Assembly (NCBI GenBank): GCA_011051075.1 | Contig: DREN01000046.1 | Coordinates: forward strand, 1-6,242 | Length of the DNA stretch: 6,242 nt | DNA from: Deltaproteobacteria bacterium | GTDB taxonomy: Bacteria > Desulfobacterota > DSM-4660 > Desulfatiglandales > Desulfatiglandaceae | Reading direction: 5' to 3' | Part shown: in pieces, positions 5,405 through 6,242 of the stretch | Layout of the letters: each line of letters begins with the position of its first letter | Position numbering within the stretch: position 1 is the first letter of the stretch | Position numbers and translations under genes: made by a program | Notes under the pieces: generated by a model | Seen by the model: only the letters and a program-made list of their open reading frames with translations | Databases searched by the model: none | What the model was told of the DNA's origin: nothing

Positions 5405-6242
5405 ATGAAAAGGAAGATGAATTTTTCAGGCAGAGGCGGGGTGTTTATGTTTATGGCCCCTGTGTTTTTAACCCTCATGATGGTGATCTGCGCCGGCGGG
5501 CCGGTATATTCCGCTGAAACCCAGAAGGCGGTGGTCGCCACAGTGGCCCCTGACTACTCGAGCGGGGCCCACTCCGTGGTGTCGGTTGATCCTGTGGGCG
5601 GTCCCAGGAGCGTCCAGAACGATCTTGACCCAACGGTCTCGGACATCACGGTGGCGTCCTACGAAAACTCGTTTTACATCCTGGAGCGGACCGGGAGAAA
5701 TAATGTCACCAAGTACAACATCGACAATCCCGCCAATGCCATATGGCAGTGGTCCACCGAAGGGGATGAGACCAACTCCAACCCCCACGACCTGGTGTTT
5801 GAAAGCGAACAGAAGGCCTACCTGCTCCGGTACGGCAGCGACACGGCCTGGATCGTCAATCCTTCGGCAACCAGGGAGGCGGACTTCAAGATCGGCGAGC
5901 TGGACCTGAGCGCCTACCAGTACGAGGGCAACGCCCCTGGTATGCACAGCGGCGTGATCGTGGACGGGAAGCTCTTTATCACCCTCCAGAGGTTTGACAG
6001 CACCTGGACCCCGCAGACGGCCTACGTGGCGGTGTTCGACGTTACAACCGATACGGAGATGGACACGGGCAAGGGCTCAGGCGACATGTTAGGCATCCCC
6101 CTTCCGGTGAAGAACCCCGGGGCCATCCAGTACCTGGCCGACAACAACACGGTTTATGTCCAGGGATCGGGTCATTTCTTCGGTACCCTCGAGTACTCCA
6201 GCGGCATAGCGGCCATCGATCCGGCCACCTACGACGTCTCCA
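5405..6242 (+). CDS. Secreted beta-propeller-like protein, 5' part (possible corrinoid-capture partner)
   Basis: The frame stays open for 279 codons to the window edge, so the 3' end is missing. The N-terminus has a basic stretch (MKRK), hydrophobic residues about 13-30 and a plausible signal peptidase I site near VYSAE (34-38). A Cys at 29 is preceded by Met-Val-Ile, a poor lipobox, so a lipoprotein is unlikely. The mature part shows repeated blade-like units: a short beta segment, then a phrase giving an internal value. Examples are ITVASYENSFYILERTG (81-97), NPHDLVFESEQKAYLLRYGS (126-145), MHSGVIVDGKLFITLQRFD (180-198) with YVAVFDVTTDTEMDTG, and NPGAIQYLADNNTVYVQGSG (237-256) with GIAAIDPATYDV. 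This resembles YncE/SMP-30-like propellers. No enzyme motif is visible. Its place after a B12-controlled BtuB suggests surface or periplasmic ligand capture, by analogy with Bacteroides BtuG. That role is inference. Confidence 0.8.
   Translation, partial: MKRKMNFSGRGGVFMFMAPVFLTLMMVICAGGPVYSAETQKAVVATVAPDYSSGAHSVVSVDPVGGPRSVQNDLDPTVSDITVASYENSFYILERTGRNNVTKYNIDNPANAIWQWSTEGDETNSNPHDLVFESEQKAYLLRYGSDTAWIVNPSATREADFKIGELDLSAYQYEGNAPGMHSGVIVDGKLFITLQRFDSTWTPQTAYVAVFDVTTDTEMDTGKGSGDMLGIPLPVKNPGAIQYLADNNTVYVQGSGHFFGTLEYSSGIAAIDPATYDVS

Noticed and set aside
5468..5947. 159-residue minus-strand open frame opposite the propeller gene
   Set aside because: The + strand frame has a strong ribosome binding site, a signal peptide and blade-like repeats. 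The minus-strand product has no recognisable features.
1..6242. CRISPR array, tRNA, rRNA or insertion sequence
   Set aside because: I saw no regularly spaced direct repeats, no tRNA-like cloverleaf, no rRNA signature and no transposase reading frame.

Overview
The window looks like Gram-negative chromosomal DNA, most likely from an anaerobic deltaproteobacterium (Desulfobacterota/Desulfuromonadota type). This is an inference from the moderately high G+C content, the Hsp70/GrpE side operon, the TonB-dependent outer-membrane receptor, and a receptor-plus-secreted-propeller pairing that I associate with that group. No taxonomic marker gene is present. All genes are on the + strand.

Region 1 (1-2661) is a chaperone operon. 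It starts inside a GrpE-type nucleotide exchange factor whose 5' end lies off the window. A complete but divergent Hsp70 (DnaK family, 636 aa) follows. Last is an 87-residue four-cysteine zinc-ribbon protein whose start overlaps the Hsp70 stop (TGATG). The Hsp70 keeps the ATPase signatures and a recognisable substrate-binding domain. It carries an acidic, low-complexity insertion ahead of its C-terminal helical lid and lacks the usual DnaK tail. It is therefore likely a specialised paralogue with its own exchange factor and perhaps its own zinc-ribbon co-factor. No J-protein is visible.

Region 2 (2662-3093) has no protein gene but is densely functional. It holds a possible weak terminator for the chaperone operon, a sigma70-like -35 box, a complete cobalamin riboswitch aptamer (about 2737-2940), and a strong intrinsic terminator (14-bp perfect stem plus T7, 3007-3044). 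The layout indicates transcriptional OFF control by vitamin B12.

Region 3 (3094-6242) is the controlled cargo. It begins with a BtuB-like TonB-dependent receptor with signal peptide, TonB box, plug and barrel ending in an aromatic residue. After a 274-base gap rich in inverted repeats comes a secreted, beta-propeller-like protein, cut by the window end, with a very strong ribosome binding site. The riboswitch and receptor together imply outer-membrane uptake of a corrinoid. The adjacent secreted propeller recalls, in arrangement only, the BtuB/BtuG capture system of Bacteroides, and is the most interesting lead here.
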